Source of the DNA: Caprimulgus europaeus | Lineage: Eukaryota; Chordata; Aves; Caprimulgiformes; Caprimulgidae | Direction: 5' to 3' | NCBI GenBank assembly: GCA_907165065.1 | Contig: OU015524.1 | Coordinates: forward strand, 53,051,295-53,115,294 | DNA length: 64,000 nucleotides | Part shown: positions 23,101 through 35,255 of the stretch, one piece after another | How positions within the stretch are numbered: position 1 is the first letter of the stretch | Layout: each line of letters opens with the position of its first letter | Translations under genes and position numbers: made by a program | Notes under the pieces: generated by a model | Databases searched by the model: none | The model's input: only the letters and a program-made list of their open reading frames with translations | What the model was told of the DNA's origin: nothing

Positions 23101-26077
23101 GATACTTAATGGAAAGAGGTGCTGCAATCTTCCCAACATTCTTGCAGCTGTATCTAAGGCCAGCTCAATATTTTTAGCAGGAAACACTGGGAGAAACAAA
23201 CCCAGAAAAGTTGCTGGTTCCATAATTTCTAAGATGCTATACAATTATATGGGGAAACAGATTCCCTCTATGAATCAGGTACAGTAAGGAAGGATTTGGA
23301 AAGAGATCTTCAGCTTCCTGCTTTGGAGGACAACCAGAAGAAGTGGATGCGCTGTGACTGTGCTGCTAGTGTGTTTCTCACACAGAGCTCAGTGGAATGG
23401 AATTAAGATCCCCGAAGTGACACATTCCTTTTCTTCTTTTTTTGTCCTAAGTTCATCAGAGGTATGTACTGCTTGAAACAGGCTGTTCCAGTAGCAATGG
23501 ATCAGGCTATTGTCACCTGAGTGACATCTGAAGTAAAGGAGTTCTACTGGCTAATTATGTGCTGAGTGGTCAGGTGTTTCCTTTTATGTTAGATGTATTA
23601 TATTAGATGTGTTATTTTTCTTGTGTTATGAGAACAGATAAATAATACAAAATACTGAGTAGTATAGATATGAATGTTTGTTTACACTTTGTTATTCCTC
23701 CATGCTGTAAATGGTTGCCTGTTGCTTAATTTCCAAACTTCTTGTTACTTATTGTTAATTAGTGCAACTGGTACCAAACAGTATTTCATGCAAAGGACAT
23801 AAAATTGATTATACTAAGTGGCATTGTACTAATTTCACATATTGGACATACTGCTTCTAATGTGTCTTAGTGTTTTATTTCCTTTCCTTAACTGTACTTG
23901 AACAGAGATCTAAACTGATCTATCATAAATACAGATGGCTCCTGATGTTGAGGTGTTGTCATTAACTGAGAACTATATAACCTGTAGTAATTTGCTGCTA
24001 GTTGGAAGGACAGGGCATTGATCAAACAGAAATTTGGTCTGCAAATTGGTTGTAGACAGCACTTGTGCTCAATCTTGTGACTTGTTGAAAGACTGTGAGA
24101 TGCATCTTGGATCCCCTGGTGCCTATGCTAGTAGGTATTCCATTCACTTGGCTTGTCACCTCCACCTTTTGAAACCAGGCAACTATAAGGATTTAGGCCA
24201 GCTGGCCACAGTCCCACCTGGAGCACAACCCAGAGTCAACCACCTTGGAAGAACAGGTCACAGATCACTTCTCTTGGCTGATTTTGGTACCTGAAAATCA
24301 CCAGAAAAGGCACTCCTCTTTCCAGGCCCTTGCTATGACTCTAGCTAGGTCTTGGTATATTTCAACCTGTAAAACTGGATTTGAAGCCCTCCTCTGTAAG
24401 CTATTTTTGTTTCTATAGATTAAAAGTGTTCATTTAAGAGCTAGATACTACAAGTTTCCTGCTTTGGCAAGCATCTGTAGGGATTAATCTTCAGTGTTAC
24501 CCTCTTTGAAATGTACATTTTAAAAAATGCACATTTTTGAAAGATGTATTTTAAAAATCTAATTGATCTCTAGTGTGGTAGAATGTGAAAGGCTGGCAAA
24601 TGAATGGCTTGCAGGTGATCTGATACCTTCCATTATCAAGAGTGTTTTTCAAATATGTAAAATAGTATTTTTTTCCATCCATATTAAAGGCTTTTTGACA
24701 GCAGTCCTTTGGCTCCATAGAATCAGGAGCAGAGACTTTTTACTACAGCTGGCTCTTGCCGCTGAAAATGGCAAGCTGAGCTTTTCTAGCATGGCTCTCA
24801 GAGTCTTGACTGGTGCTGCTGTTGAATGCAGCAGTGTCAGCACTGTTCTTCCTGAAGTCTGAAACTTCACCTGATTTAGATTCTGTCTTTGAGCCATTTA
24901 GTAATGATAGTTTATGCAATAAAAACTGTTCTTCCTCCTGTAACGCAAAAATAGGAGGTTAAAAGAGGCCAAAACTGTAACACTGTACATGAGCTTGCTA
25001 TGAGCATGAAGGTTGGATTTCACATGAATTCTTCCAGAAATACATGAAAAAAATGTGGTTTTGTTTTAGCTTTGCTAAGATTTAGTCACACAAGATAAAA
25101 CAAATCTATTGTGATCTATATGTAATATTCAGTTTCCTTGTCACTTATCTATCATCAGTTTTTTGAATGCATCTCCATCTTTTTTCCCCAACACATTTAT
25201 CTGGAATTATACAATTATAAAGACCAAAATTCAGACAATATTTATAAGGCAACAAATGGAATCAGAGTAAAAATAAGGAGAACAACCTTTTTTAAAACAA
25301 ACAAACAAACAAAAGTTTTAAACTCCACAGTGCTTCTAGGACACTGCTTTCCATTAATTTCATTTTGAGGTAATGTCCAGGAAATACCACTGTGTATAAT
25401 TTGGGCAAGAGATTTGGCATGTAGCTTTTTCCTGTTGTCCCTGCCCTGCCCCGCCTGCCCCATCCCCATCCCCTCTTTCTGTTACCTGGAAAGTAAGCCA
25501 AGAATTAACATCTCGCCTCCCATTAATATGCCTGCAAATAAAAATAAGAAAACACATGGACTTCTAGCTGGCAAGGCTAAATGTAAGTCTAGGTGACCAT
25601 TCTCTCCTAACAAATGTGTGCAAGCATTTGAAATAGGCTTATCCTTGTCAAGTTATAGAAGTCTATTAGTAGTTCATCTGACACCTACAAGGATGTCAGC
25701 TGTATTTAAAAATGAGAATATTACACATTTAAGTAGTGATCCAAATTACAGACTCCTTTAAAAATAATATATCTATAAAGAATAATCACTTGATATTCAT
25801 CTTTTCTTTCTGTCATCACTTTAGTTTTCCACAGTTTGATCTTGTTTCATGCAGAGAGCATTCTGTGCTTTTTGAGGCAGAAATCCTACCCCAGTACACA
25901 AAAGTGAGGTGACAACAAAACCTATTGCCACAGGCTTCACAAGCAACTGTCATTGCATCTTAGATGCTTTACAATTATTTGATCTGCTCATTGTGCCTGA
26001 AGCACATCCGTGGCTTGAGTCTCTCAAACATGACAGCTCTGAGTATTTAGACTAGTGTATTTTTCTTCTGCAGACAG

Positions 26078-26118
26078 TCCTTTAAGTTTTGGCTCCAGCA
26101 TCCGAGATAAGAGTAATG
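26078..26118 (+). CDS. ADGB: ADGB exon 2
   Basis: A 41-base exon between gcagacag and GTAAGT. It completes the split codon from exon 1 (GA|T, Asp26) and reads PLSFGSSIRDKSN, aligning with human FYPFGSNVQSG. Only the second AG of gcagacag keeps the frame; the first would place a stop in the exon. It ends one base into codon 40. It encodes part of the unstructured N-terminal leader before the protease region. Confidence 0.82.
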
Positions 26119-29100
26119 GTAAGTTACTGTAAATTACACACACACATTTTGGTTTTATTTTGTATTTGCTGTTGACTATATTAATAATACAAAGAAGATT
26201 GTATTGCCTTAGCTGCTCATTAGATCATCTGATCTTGACTCATTCTGTTCATTTATCTTCTGAAGAATGGTACTAGGTACGAAGAAAAAAAGCAAATAAT
26301 TTTGCAACAAAGTTACTGATACTTGGTCAAACATTTTCATATCTTTTTCCAGATTCTTATGAACTTGAGTGTTGCCATGGTTTCTACCGTGGGTTTCAAA
26401 GATATTCAGATGCTATTTTTGAAAAACTATTTAAATTATTAGAGTTTAAAAGAACTCCCTGCCATAAATAAGGTGTTCAAAGGGGCCTTTTGTGTTTGAG
26501 TTCTGAAGAGATTAGGGAAAAATTTAAGTAACTTCTCCCCTAGGACATGTTTGGAGGAGAAGTTGGGCCATCTGTTTGTTCTCTAACCTCTTTTTTCTGA
26601 TGTAAAAACATTTACCGAGGCCAGAAATTGTTTCTTCTGACTGCTCAAACAATCTAAGGGAAGGGACACATTTTTCATTATTGCTTCCTGGTAAATGAAA
26701 AAAGGCTAAAATTCTCATCTCCCTGTGTTCCAACATGGTATCCAATAGGGAATAAGAGATGTGAGATTCCTCACTCCCATTTCTTCTTTCAGATTGCTCT
26801 TCTGTACATACAGAAGCGTTCAGAGCATCCAGAGGAGTGGAAGGAGGAAAAAAGAAAAGTTTCAGCTCTAAGCCTCATTCACTGACCTGCCAGTTACCTG
26901 AATATCATATCCTGTTACTGAATCATATCTGTTAATTATTTACCTTCACAAGAACTGTAGTCATTGTGACATCAGATATATGTTAACAGTGTATTTTCTG
27001 GGGTTTGAATGAAACTAAGATGTACAGTGTAATGTTTGCAGACATTTCATGGAAAGAATAGGTAGTACTTAATGAAAGATAAAAGTTTGGCAATACTCTC
27101 CAGGGAAGAAGGCGAAGATCATGAGCATCAAATAGACTTTGTCTTCTGTTGGGCTATTGTTATGATCAAATTCACAGTTTATTTTTTTAATCTTTAAAAC
27201 ATGCTATGGGTATTGTTAGTGACCATTTAAGACACCTACAGGGAGCCCTAAGATGAGATGAAGTGATGCCTGTTGTCAGTTACTTAGCAACAAATGCCCT
27301 GCTGTGGAGATAAACAAATGAAGACCAAACTCAAAATCATGGTGTCTACAGAAAGGCTAGCATATAAATGTTTAATCATACCATACCACATAAATGTATC
27401 ATACTGCAAATAAAATGACTGGTTTATTTAAACAGTTGCTGTTAGAGATGCCAGTGCTCAGTCTTTTGGTTCTCCAGAATGTGCTTTAGACAAACATGTT
27501 TTACTCCACCGTTGAAGTTAGGTAAGAAGAGATGCATAACTGTAGCTCACCTGCTGTATAACACTTCATTAAATCAATCAAAACTTAGCTTTCAATTTTG
27601 CATCTCAGTCCTCAGGCAGAGATCCCAATACTATGCCCCAAGTCCACGAAAACCTCAATATTGATTTCTTAGGAAAATAATATAAAGCACGTCTTAAATT
27701 TTGAAGCTTAAGTAAGTATAATGGAAATAAAGAAATTAAACCTTAAAGAAAATAAAACGGGAAAGGTTTTAGCTGCAGAAAATACCATTTTTCAACCTGT
27801 GTCATAAGGAATGACAAAGTTTGCAGAAAGAATAAAAAAGATTGAATATATCTGTATGCAAATAACTAACCAGAAACCCTGAAGACGTCATCAATATGGT
27901 GGAATCCCTGAGGATTTTTTTTCTTAACTTCCAAAGTACAGACATGAAGACAGAAAAAGCTGAAGCACTTTTATTTGTGAAGGCTCCAACCAGATTTCAT
28001 GTCATCATGGAATCATAGAATGGGTTGGAAGGGACCTTAAAGATCTCTAGTTCCAACCCCCCGCTCCAGGCTGAACAGCCCCAACTCTCTCAGCCTGTCT
28101 TCATGGGAGAGGTGCTTCAGCCCTTGGATCATCCTGATGGCCCTCCTCTGGACTTGCTCCAGTAGGTCTATATCCTTCTTATGTTGGAGGCCCCAGAACT
28201 GGACACAGTACACCAGGTGGGGTCTCACCAGAGCAGAGTAGAGGGGCAGAATCACAAAATTGTTATCATGACAATGACACGAGTACTGGAAAAGGAAGGT
28301 GAAGTAGCCATGGTGTTCTGAAACTATGTACCAATACTTTCTTTTCTGTAATTCTCTTGAGAAAACTCCATCCAAAGTTGCTGGGTTTCTCCTGTTAAGA
28401 ATGGTCATAGGTAGTTTACAGATAGATTTATCTACTTTAAGAAGAAAATATTTGCTCCCTAGATTCCATTGACCATGTTGACAAGATATTACTTGCTTAC
28501 AGAGTGGATGAGTAGCTAAGTGTGTACGTTTACAACTAAATGACTATTTTTAATTTAAGAGAGCACACTTCCAGTACCTTGTGGGCCTGTTTCCTCTCCC
28601 TACGAAATCTGAAGTCTCTGAAAATCTTAGGTTGCAGTTTGTCTGCATTTTTTTTTCTATTGTGTTTGTCTATCCTGCCATTCCCTATTTCCCCTGTTGG
28701 CACTGTATCAACTATACCAATATTCTTGGAGAAGCTGCTTAGAAGGTCAGAGGTGAATTGGTGCCAACTTCATAGACTTTCCCTCATTTGACAACTTAAT
28801 CTTCCTTTTTCTCCTTTAGAGTTTAGCACAGGATTAAAAAGAAATCTGCCAGTAAGTTGGTGTTTAAAATACTGTTGCACAATGAAGCCATCCAGCTTGA
28901 GCATAAAATACCAGTAATTGTTTGCACTGTTCTTGTGTCTATTAGTTTGTTTCAAAGAATCCTCAATTAATTGTACTATTAAATTCTTGCAGTAAAGGAA
29001 CTTCTTAGTAGCCTTACTCAAATACAGTATTTTAATAAATTCAACTGTCTTTTTTCATTTACTCATTTCTGTTTGGGGTCCAATTAAATTGCAGTTCTTT

Positions 29101-29486
29101 ATGAATTTTTCAAAAATCTTATTGAATCATTCTTTTTGAGAAAAAGGAGCATAGGGCTACATACATAATTCATACTTAATCGGAAATAAGAAAAAAGAAG
29201 AAAAAGTAAGGATTTTAAATTGTCATTTTTTGCTTATAGGTATATGTAAGAAGCTGACAGAAGTATCTAAATCAATGTTGAAAGGGGCAAATTTTCAAAA
29301 TATCACAAATGTTGAAACTGTTCATACATCTACCTTTCTGTTTTTCATTATTCTTCATGCATGCAGTTAATGCAGATATAATAGATTCTTTGAAACAACT
29401 GGAAGTCATACAGACATTCCTAGTAACATACTGCTCATTTTTATTCATGCCTTTGTTTCCCAGGGCAATTATATCTTCCCATGGAG
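26119..29486 (+). other. ADGB: ADGB intron 2
   Basis: A 3.4 kb intron starting GTAAGT. It contains a minus-strand CR1 fragment at 28005-28256. Otherwise it is AT-rich with no recognised feature. A second, pyrimidine-rich acceptor (tttgtttcccag, ending at 29464) lies 22 bases before the one that keeps the reading frame. Confidence 0.75.
28005..28256 (-). mobile_element. CR1 LINE 3' fragment with internal deletion
   Basis: On the plus strand it begins atcatggaatcatagaatgg and ggttggaagggaccttaaag, the inverted CR1 3' end. It then jumps from ccaacccccc straight to gctccaggctgaacagcccc, skipping the roughly 300 bases that normally lie between. The minus frame shows [20 protein letters not shown] and [16 protein letters not shown]. 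The copy is short, 5'-truncated and internally deleted. Confidence 0.92.
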
Positions 29487-29608
29487 GTGCTTACAATGAA
29501 AAGTGGAGATTTCCTATTTGGCCAGAGTGGAATGATGCAGATATCAATGCAGAAAAATGGGATGCTGGAAAAGCTGGAAGAGAAAGAACTGGAAGAAGTC
29601 CTATCTCA
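29487..29608 (+). CDS. ADGB: ADGB exon 3 (start of calpain-like region)
   Basis: The exon reads FPIWPEWNDADINAEKWDAG, nearly identical to human FPLWPEWSEADINSEKWDAG, and ends RTGRSPIS before GTAAGT. It covers residues 40-80. The donor is clear. The acceptor at ccatggag|GT is chosen because exon 2 ends in phase 1 and the human leader length fits. The stronger-looking acceptor 22 bases upstream would put the conserved block out of frame. This is where similarity to the calpain-type protease region begins. Confidence 0.88.
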
Positions 29609-31782
29609 GTAAGTTATGTAATACAAATATATTATTTACACTTCATTTTTTTGTACCTGTATTTAATAGAGTATTTGTCAGAACTTCAAAATAATTTCTT
29701 GCTGATAAAAATATTAACTTTCAATCATATCTTTTAAAAAAGTTTAAACAGTTCTCTACTAAACTAAAATAATAAACTAGAAGTATTGTGCATTGCTTTT
29801 TTGTTGCTTCTTAAATTAACTGTTAACATATGTGTGTGCATTAATCTGTGCATACTCACAGTTAAAAAAATACAACCCAAAAAATTTATTTCATAACATA
29901 ATTAAAACTGGTGATGTGGGAGCCAGGTGAACTGTTGTAGTGTGTCAGAGTGATCCCTTCTCCACTACAATTTCTGTGGACTCAAAAGGTTAAATGCACC
30001 CATCTCCATTATGGGAGAGATGTCAGGTTGAAGTCTTTTGCTTTGCACATCTGTTTCTGGACATGTGAAACATTGAAGTTCTAGTGTGCAGAGAATGGTT
30101 TGAGGGAGCATAGTTATTTTGCAGAAAATAAACACATACCAATTCAGAAAAATTCCTCAGTCTTTCCAACTTTGGAGTAACTTTTAATCCAAATTTTCAC
30201 TCCTTCAAACTGGTTAGCTTTAAACTATGTATGTGTGTTTTATGCAGAGTAGTAGTGAAATTATTTCTTAAAGAGTTTCTTAAACTTAGCATTTTTAAGT
30301 GATATTTGAAATCCATTTAATACCATGCTTAATCATCTATTTTATATACAAATTCTGCATTGCTCATATGTTTGTTCTGTGTGTACTCTTGCATCTATGT
30401 TAGCATATGTGTTTGTAGATTTTTATTTCTTTTTCTTATTCCAAGCTTAAATATACTGTAGCCCTATGGGGCCAAAGTACTCTTTTGAGAGAAGTTATAG
30501 GTTCTATACTGAATGCTACCATTAACTTGACAGGTAAATAATTTTTCTTTCTATCTTTCTTCTATTCCATTACCACATTTGGGCTGTGATGTCTTTGGGC
30601 TGTACTCTGAACATTTGTCTAGCACTGCTCTGTTAGGTCTGCCAGATGTTATTATAATAAATAAAATGTTAAAATAATTGTAACTGAAAATCTTACTTTG
30701 TTTTAGCATAAGAGGGGTTGTTCTGAGATGTTTACTGGACCATTCAGTTCTTCAGCCACAAGCTATATGAAACTGATCTTTTTAAATGTTTAAAGGAGTT
30801 GTTAAATATGTTGATCACAGCAGATGAATTTATAGATCTAAAGAATTTTCTAATTATCTCTTTTGATCTAAACAGTTAGCCAGAATTCAACATTGTACAG
30901 AGTATTTCAGTGAGAAACAAAATTATTGGTGACATCCAATACCTTTGAGAACACTTGGAACAAGAATATAAACAATCCCATTTTCCGAATCAATCAGAAG
31001 TGATCTCTCCTTGTAACTCTAAAGCTCTTTTACCAAGCACACCTACATAACAGCCTCTCAGAGCAGTGCAGTGGACTGAGATTGTGCATTTCGCCTCACC
31101 TGTTTCACTTATGCCTGTTTTTTGCCTATCCTTCCCGTAGGACTTGTGGTTGAAGCTCCTGTCCTTAGAGCATGAATTCGGAGACCTGGCAGTTGTCTCT
31201 TATAGCTACCTTAAATAAAAGATGTTAAACCTATTTTTGCCAGCCAGGTTTAGCTCAACCTACAATATCCTTCTTTAAAGTATTTTTTGCACTTGTAAGC
31301 TAAAGAAAGTTGTATCTCTGGTTTTTTTCTTAGTGTTTTTTTTTTTTGCGTAGTGTTAGGTCATTCTCACCTGCTTACTTTTTCTGATTTTTCTAGTATT
31401 TAAGTGCTAAATTCGAGTTAGAAAAAATATTTAGAAACAATCTGGTAGAAGAGTGCCTGAATTAAAAGCTCATACCATATTTGAGAGTTTTTTCTAAATG
31501 ATGAAAAGAAAGGAAACATTTCACATAGACCTATTTAGACCACGCGGGCCACATAACCTTCTCTGAACAACCTAAGTGATTTTTGTGCTAAATCTTCAGT
31601 TTGGACTTTGCGCTCTTTTAGTTCAGAATTCGAGATACTGTTAGTTCCTTTTCATGCCATTTATCCATTTAAGTGAATTATCGTGTGAACAATAAATTAT
31701 TTTAAATCTTGTATCTTGTGGAAGATACAATACTGTAATTAATAAAAAATGTTCAATTTTTGTTCATGCATATTTTATGTAG
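29609..31782 (+). other. ADGB: ADGB intron 3
   Basis: A 2.2 kb AT-rich intron from GTAAGT to an AG at 31781-31782 (ttttatgtag). I see no transposable element, RNA gene or extra exon. A homopolymer T run lies near 31337-31348. Confidence 0.8.
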
Positions 31783-31875
31783 CATGTCTTTGAGGATCCT
31801 GAGGGGAAAATAGAATTGCCAGCGTCCTTAAAAGTGCATTCGTGGAAACGTCCGAATGAGTTTTTAACAGATAAG
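31783..31875 (+). CDS. ADGB: ADGB exon 4
   Basis: Thirty-one codons in phase 0 on both sides, residues 81-111. The peptide [20 protein letters not shown] followed by WKRPNEF matches human [20 protein letters not shown]. The donor is AAG|GTAAGA. The conserved EDPEGK and WKRP blocks are androglobin-specific features at the front of the protease region; their role is not established. Confidence 0.97.
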
Positions 31876-34800
31876 GTAAGAAACAAGCAAGGCTATAATG
31901 AAAAAAATGCTGCTTGCCTAGCTATGTCACAAGTAGAGGAAAATTAGTAGTGGAAATTAATTCAGCAGATAAAACCCACTTGACTGCATGTAGTCATCCT
32001 GTCTGGGAGACTGTTGTACACCAAGGAGTCAGTGATGTATACAACAGCTAACCCATGCTGCACACACAACTTGTCCGTCAGGCCTGTGTGGTGAGAGGTG
32101 TGATGCCCCAGGATAAACTCAGACAGTGCATCATAGTGGAGGACCCTGCAGGCAGCTCCTGCTTGTTACCAGCAGTTACACCACCTGCATCTCCTTGCCT
32201 TTACCCAAGTGCAGCAGGAAGTTCTTATGTGAACATCCTTTCTGTTTTACAGTAGAAATTAAGAAGAGTTGTTTTCTTGTAAGAAAATTCTGTAATAGCA
32301 CAAATCCTATCATAGCTGAATAAATAGCAGAATGGGGTAACTTTTTCTATGGATGGGGTCTGCACAGAATGCTGTGCATGGATCAGGAGCCTGTTTGATG
32401 CTACACAACCTGAGATTCCCAGTGTCTAAAAGGACATAAGGTTATCTATACTAATCCCTTTCTTTATAGTTACCTCTAATAATATAATTTTTAATGATAC
32501 TCTATGGAGGCTGAGTGCCTTTCTTACTGGGATCACAATGGACCAACAGCTCCTGGTGCAAAACATCATGGTAGTTCCTTCTTCCAAGTTAGCTTTGCTT
32601 TTTAACTCCGTGTTCATATAGAAGACAACTGGACAGAGAGATGCCGCCTTGTTTTTCTGTGTTCTTGTTTTCTCACTTAAAAATTGGTGTCATGGCAAAC
32701 CAAGTTCTGTTGTTCCAACTAAGGCTTCCCTTGAGGTTTCTGAAGTCAATATCTATCCTGAAACCATGAATTAGGTTTACCAGAAATATAGTACTTTTTC
32801 TCACTTCAACTATTCATAGAATGTATTGGGTTGGAAGGGACCTTCAAAGGTCATCTAGTCCAACCCCCCTTCAGTAAGCAGGAACAGCTTTACTAGATCA
32901 GGTTGCCCAGAGCTCCATCAAGCCTGACCTTGAGTATCTCCTCTCTGGGAGGAGCCTCTACTAGAGGCCTCTACTACCTCTCTGGGCAACCTGTTCCAAT
33001 GAGCCACCACACTCATATTGAAGAACTTTTTCCTAATGTCCACCCTAAATCTACTCTTTTCTAGTTTTAAACCATTACCTCTCATCCTGTTGCTACTTGC
33101 CCTTGTAAACAGTTCTTCTCCAGCTTTCTTATAGGCACCTTTCAGGTACTGGAAAGCTGCTATAAGGTCCCTCAAGAACCTTCTCTTTTCCAGGCTGAAC
33201 AGCCCCAACTCTCTCAGCCTGTTTTCATAGGAGAGGTGCTCCAGCTCTATGATCATTTTTGTGGCCCTCCTCTGGACACATTCCAACAGGTACACACCCT
33301 TCTTGTGTTGATGGCTCCAAAACTGGATGCAGTATTCCAGGTGAGCTCTCATCAGAGCAGAGTAGAGGGGCAGAATCACCTCTCTTGATCTGCTGACCAC
33401 ACTTCTTTTGATGCAGCCCAGGCTGTGGTTAGCCTTCTGGGCTGCAGATGCACATTCATCTTTTCATCTACCACTACCCCCAAGTCTTTTTCCTCAGGGC
33501 TGCTTTTCAGTACATCATCTCCTAGCCCCTATCGATAACGAGGATTGTGCCATCCCAGGTACAAGACCCAGCACTTGGCCTTGTTGAACCTCAAGAGGTT
33601 CGCCTGGGCCCATTTCTCCAGCCTGTCCAGGTCCCTCTGGATGGCATCCTGTCCTTCCGGCACATTGACTGCACCACCCAGCTTGGTATTGTCAGCGAAC
33701 TTGCTGAGGATACACTCAATCCCTCTGTCAATATAATTAAAGAAGATATTAAACAGCACTGGTCCCAGTATGGACCCTTGAGGGACACCACTTGTCACTG
33801 TCTTCCGTCTGGACATGGAACCATTGACCACTACCCTCTGGATGTGACCATCCAGCCAAATGTGTATTTCTCCACTCTGCATACCAAATATGTTCATGTC
33901 TTTGACAGTACTTGTCTGGAAAGTAACCATTACATTTTAAAATGATGCAAAGCCCTTGCTCACTTTATTTTTAAAATTAATTGCAAAGAAACAAAACAGC
34001 TTGCAGTTTCAAAAGTTAGTGTTCTCTAATGCTGTTGCTAATCTAAGTTTTAAAGTGTTTTTTCTTCAGATGAAATGCTGAAGTTTTAAAACACTTTGAC
34101 CACCCTTCCAACTTTTTCAGGCTGTCAATTTTCCTTTTGTCAGATTGTCAGTTCCATTTTTTATTAACTAGACACTAAACAGGTCCACATTTAATTTTTA
34201 ATGGAGGAAGGAGAGGGGGAGGTCAGGGGAGTAATTGAGAAGACCAAAAGATTGGATGAGAAACGCTGCCAAAATGCATAAACTTAGTGGAGATGTCTGA
34301 AAGATGAGGGCAAGAGAGCTGTCATCACAGAAAGCCATGGAAACATGCATCTGTATTAAAAATAGCTTTTAAAATCTATCTTTAGAGCACTATGAAGAAA
34401 GGATTTGGTTCTTTTAAGACCTGATTAAAATTTTGATGCTTGCTTTGGTCCAATGTATTTTGAATCAAGAAGCTATGATTACTAGAAATTTTATAAGTTG
34501 TTAAAAAATAATGTAAATTTCAAATGATGAAAGGCTATTAAGATCATATATGCTGCTACCTAATCTTTTAGTAACTAAAAGACAGCATAAACAAGCCTAT
34601 TTAGTGTGGCAAGCAAAGAATGAAGCAATGATTACCAGTAAGTGATAAGAGTCAATAAGCTATAATCCCAGTATGTTATTTCTAAACTGCTTACAACAAG
34701 AAAACAGACTGTATAAACAAGTAATGGTCATAAAACCTAAGTAATACAGTCAACGGTTTGATAAAGTCAGTGTTCATATTGGCAATACCACTATCTAACT

Positions 34801-35183
34801 GATTATAAGGAAACAAATTCCTTTGAATCTTAATTGAGTCCAAGGTAATCTCCAAGTATAAGACAGTTTTATGATAATTATTTAAATGTAGAACTGCAAA
34901 TACTATGAATAAATTGAGGGAATTTCAATTTACTTATGTAATTATTTAATTTGATGCTCTATAAATCTCCTAGTAAAAAATAATGATTTTCTAAGATGCT
35001 GAACACTTACATTTTAAAACATTTTTATTAAGAAATACCAAAGCAGATACAAGATTTGCAAATGTCTACTAAATGTTTGATAAATGTCGAACATCTGTAT
35101 GTCACTACTATTAAACAGTTCTGTTCATTTATTTTTTTTCCAGATAATTTAGCTATGGACTTAACTCATTTACTTTTTCCTAG
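31876..35183 (+). other. ADGB: ADGB intron 4
   Basis: A 3.3 kb intron (GTAAGA...ttcctag). It holds a 1.1 kb minus-strand CR1 at 32813-33925. The remaining AT-rich sequence, including 31.9-32.8 and 33.9-35.2 kb, shows no recognised feature. Confidence 0.8.
32813..33925 (-). mobile_element. CR1 LINE, 5'-truncated, reverse transcriptase C-terminal half (minus orientation)
   Basis: The plus strand starts ttcatagaatgtattgggttgg, the inverted 3' end. On the minus strand, 33529-33930 encodes [31 protein letters not shown] and [20 protein letters not shown]. The catalytic box reads FADN where active CR1 has FADD. A second frame at 32918-33400 gives the C-terminal text ([30 protein letters not shown]). 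About 1.1 kb of the 3' end of the LINE is present. The copy is dead but well preserved. Confidence 0.95.
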
Positions 35184-35255
35184 ATTCCTGTGGTTGTCAA
35201 AAATGAAATCTCATTTGACCTTGTTTCAGCAAATGAGTATATATTTTGTAGTGAG
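35184..35255 (+). CDS. ADGB: ADGB exon 5 (candidate catalytic Cys region)
   Basis: Twenty-four codons in phase 0, residues 112-135, reading IPVVVKNEISFDLVSANEYI then FCSE. Human reads TPVVVKNEITFDLFSANEHL. The Cys-Ser pair (Cys133) followed by exon 6 lines up with the active-site DCSFVASLAIS block of calpain-7, so Cys133 is the best candidate for a protease nucleophile. The upstream Gln of the calpain oxyanion hole is not evident. Donor GAG|GTAGGT, acceptor ttcctag. Confidence 0.97.

Larger units (their letters stand above)
11823..26077 (+). other. ADGB: ADGB intron 1
   Basis: A 14.3 kb intron bounded by GTAAGA and an AG at 26076-26077. It holds the rest of the CpG island, the (GGGA)n tract, a CR1 fragment at 14235-15415, a solo LTR at 19557-20148, an A/T-rich hairpin at 17434-17481 and G/T-rich low-complexity DNA near 21551-21600. 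The other parts (about 12.2-14.2, 15.4-19.5 and 20.2-26.0 kb) show no recognisable coding or repeat content to me. Confidence 0.8.

Noticed and set aside
26074-26118. Earlier acceptor for ADGB exon 2 (gcag|ACAG)
   Set aside because: It would put a stop codon in the exon; the AG four bases later keeps the frame and matches human.
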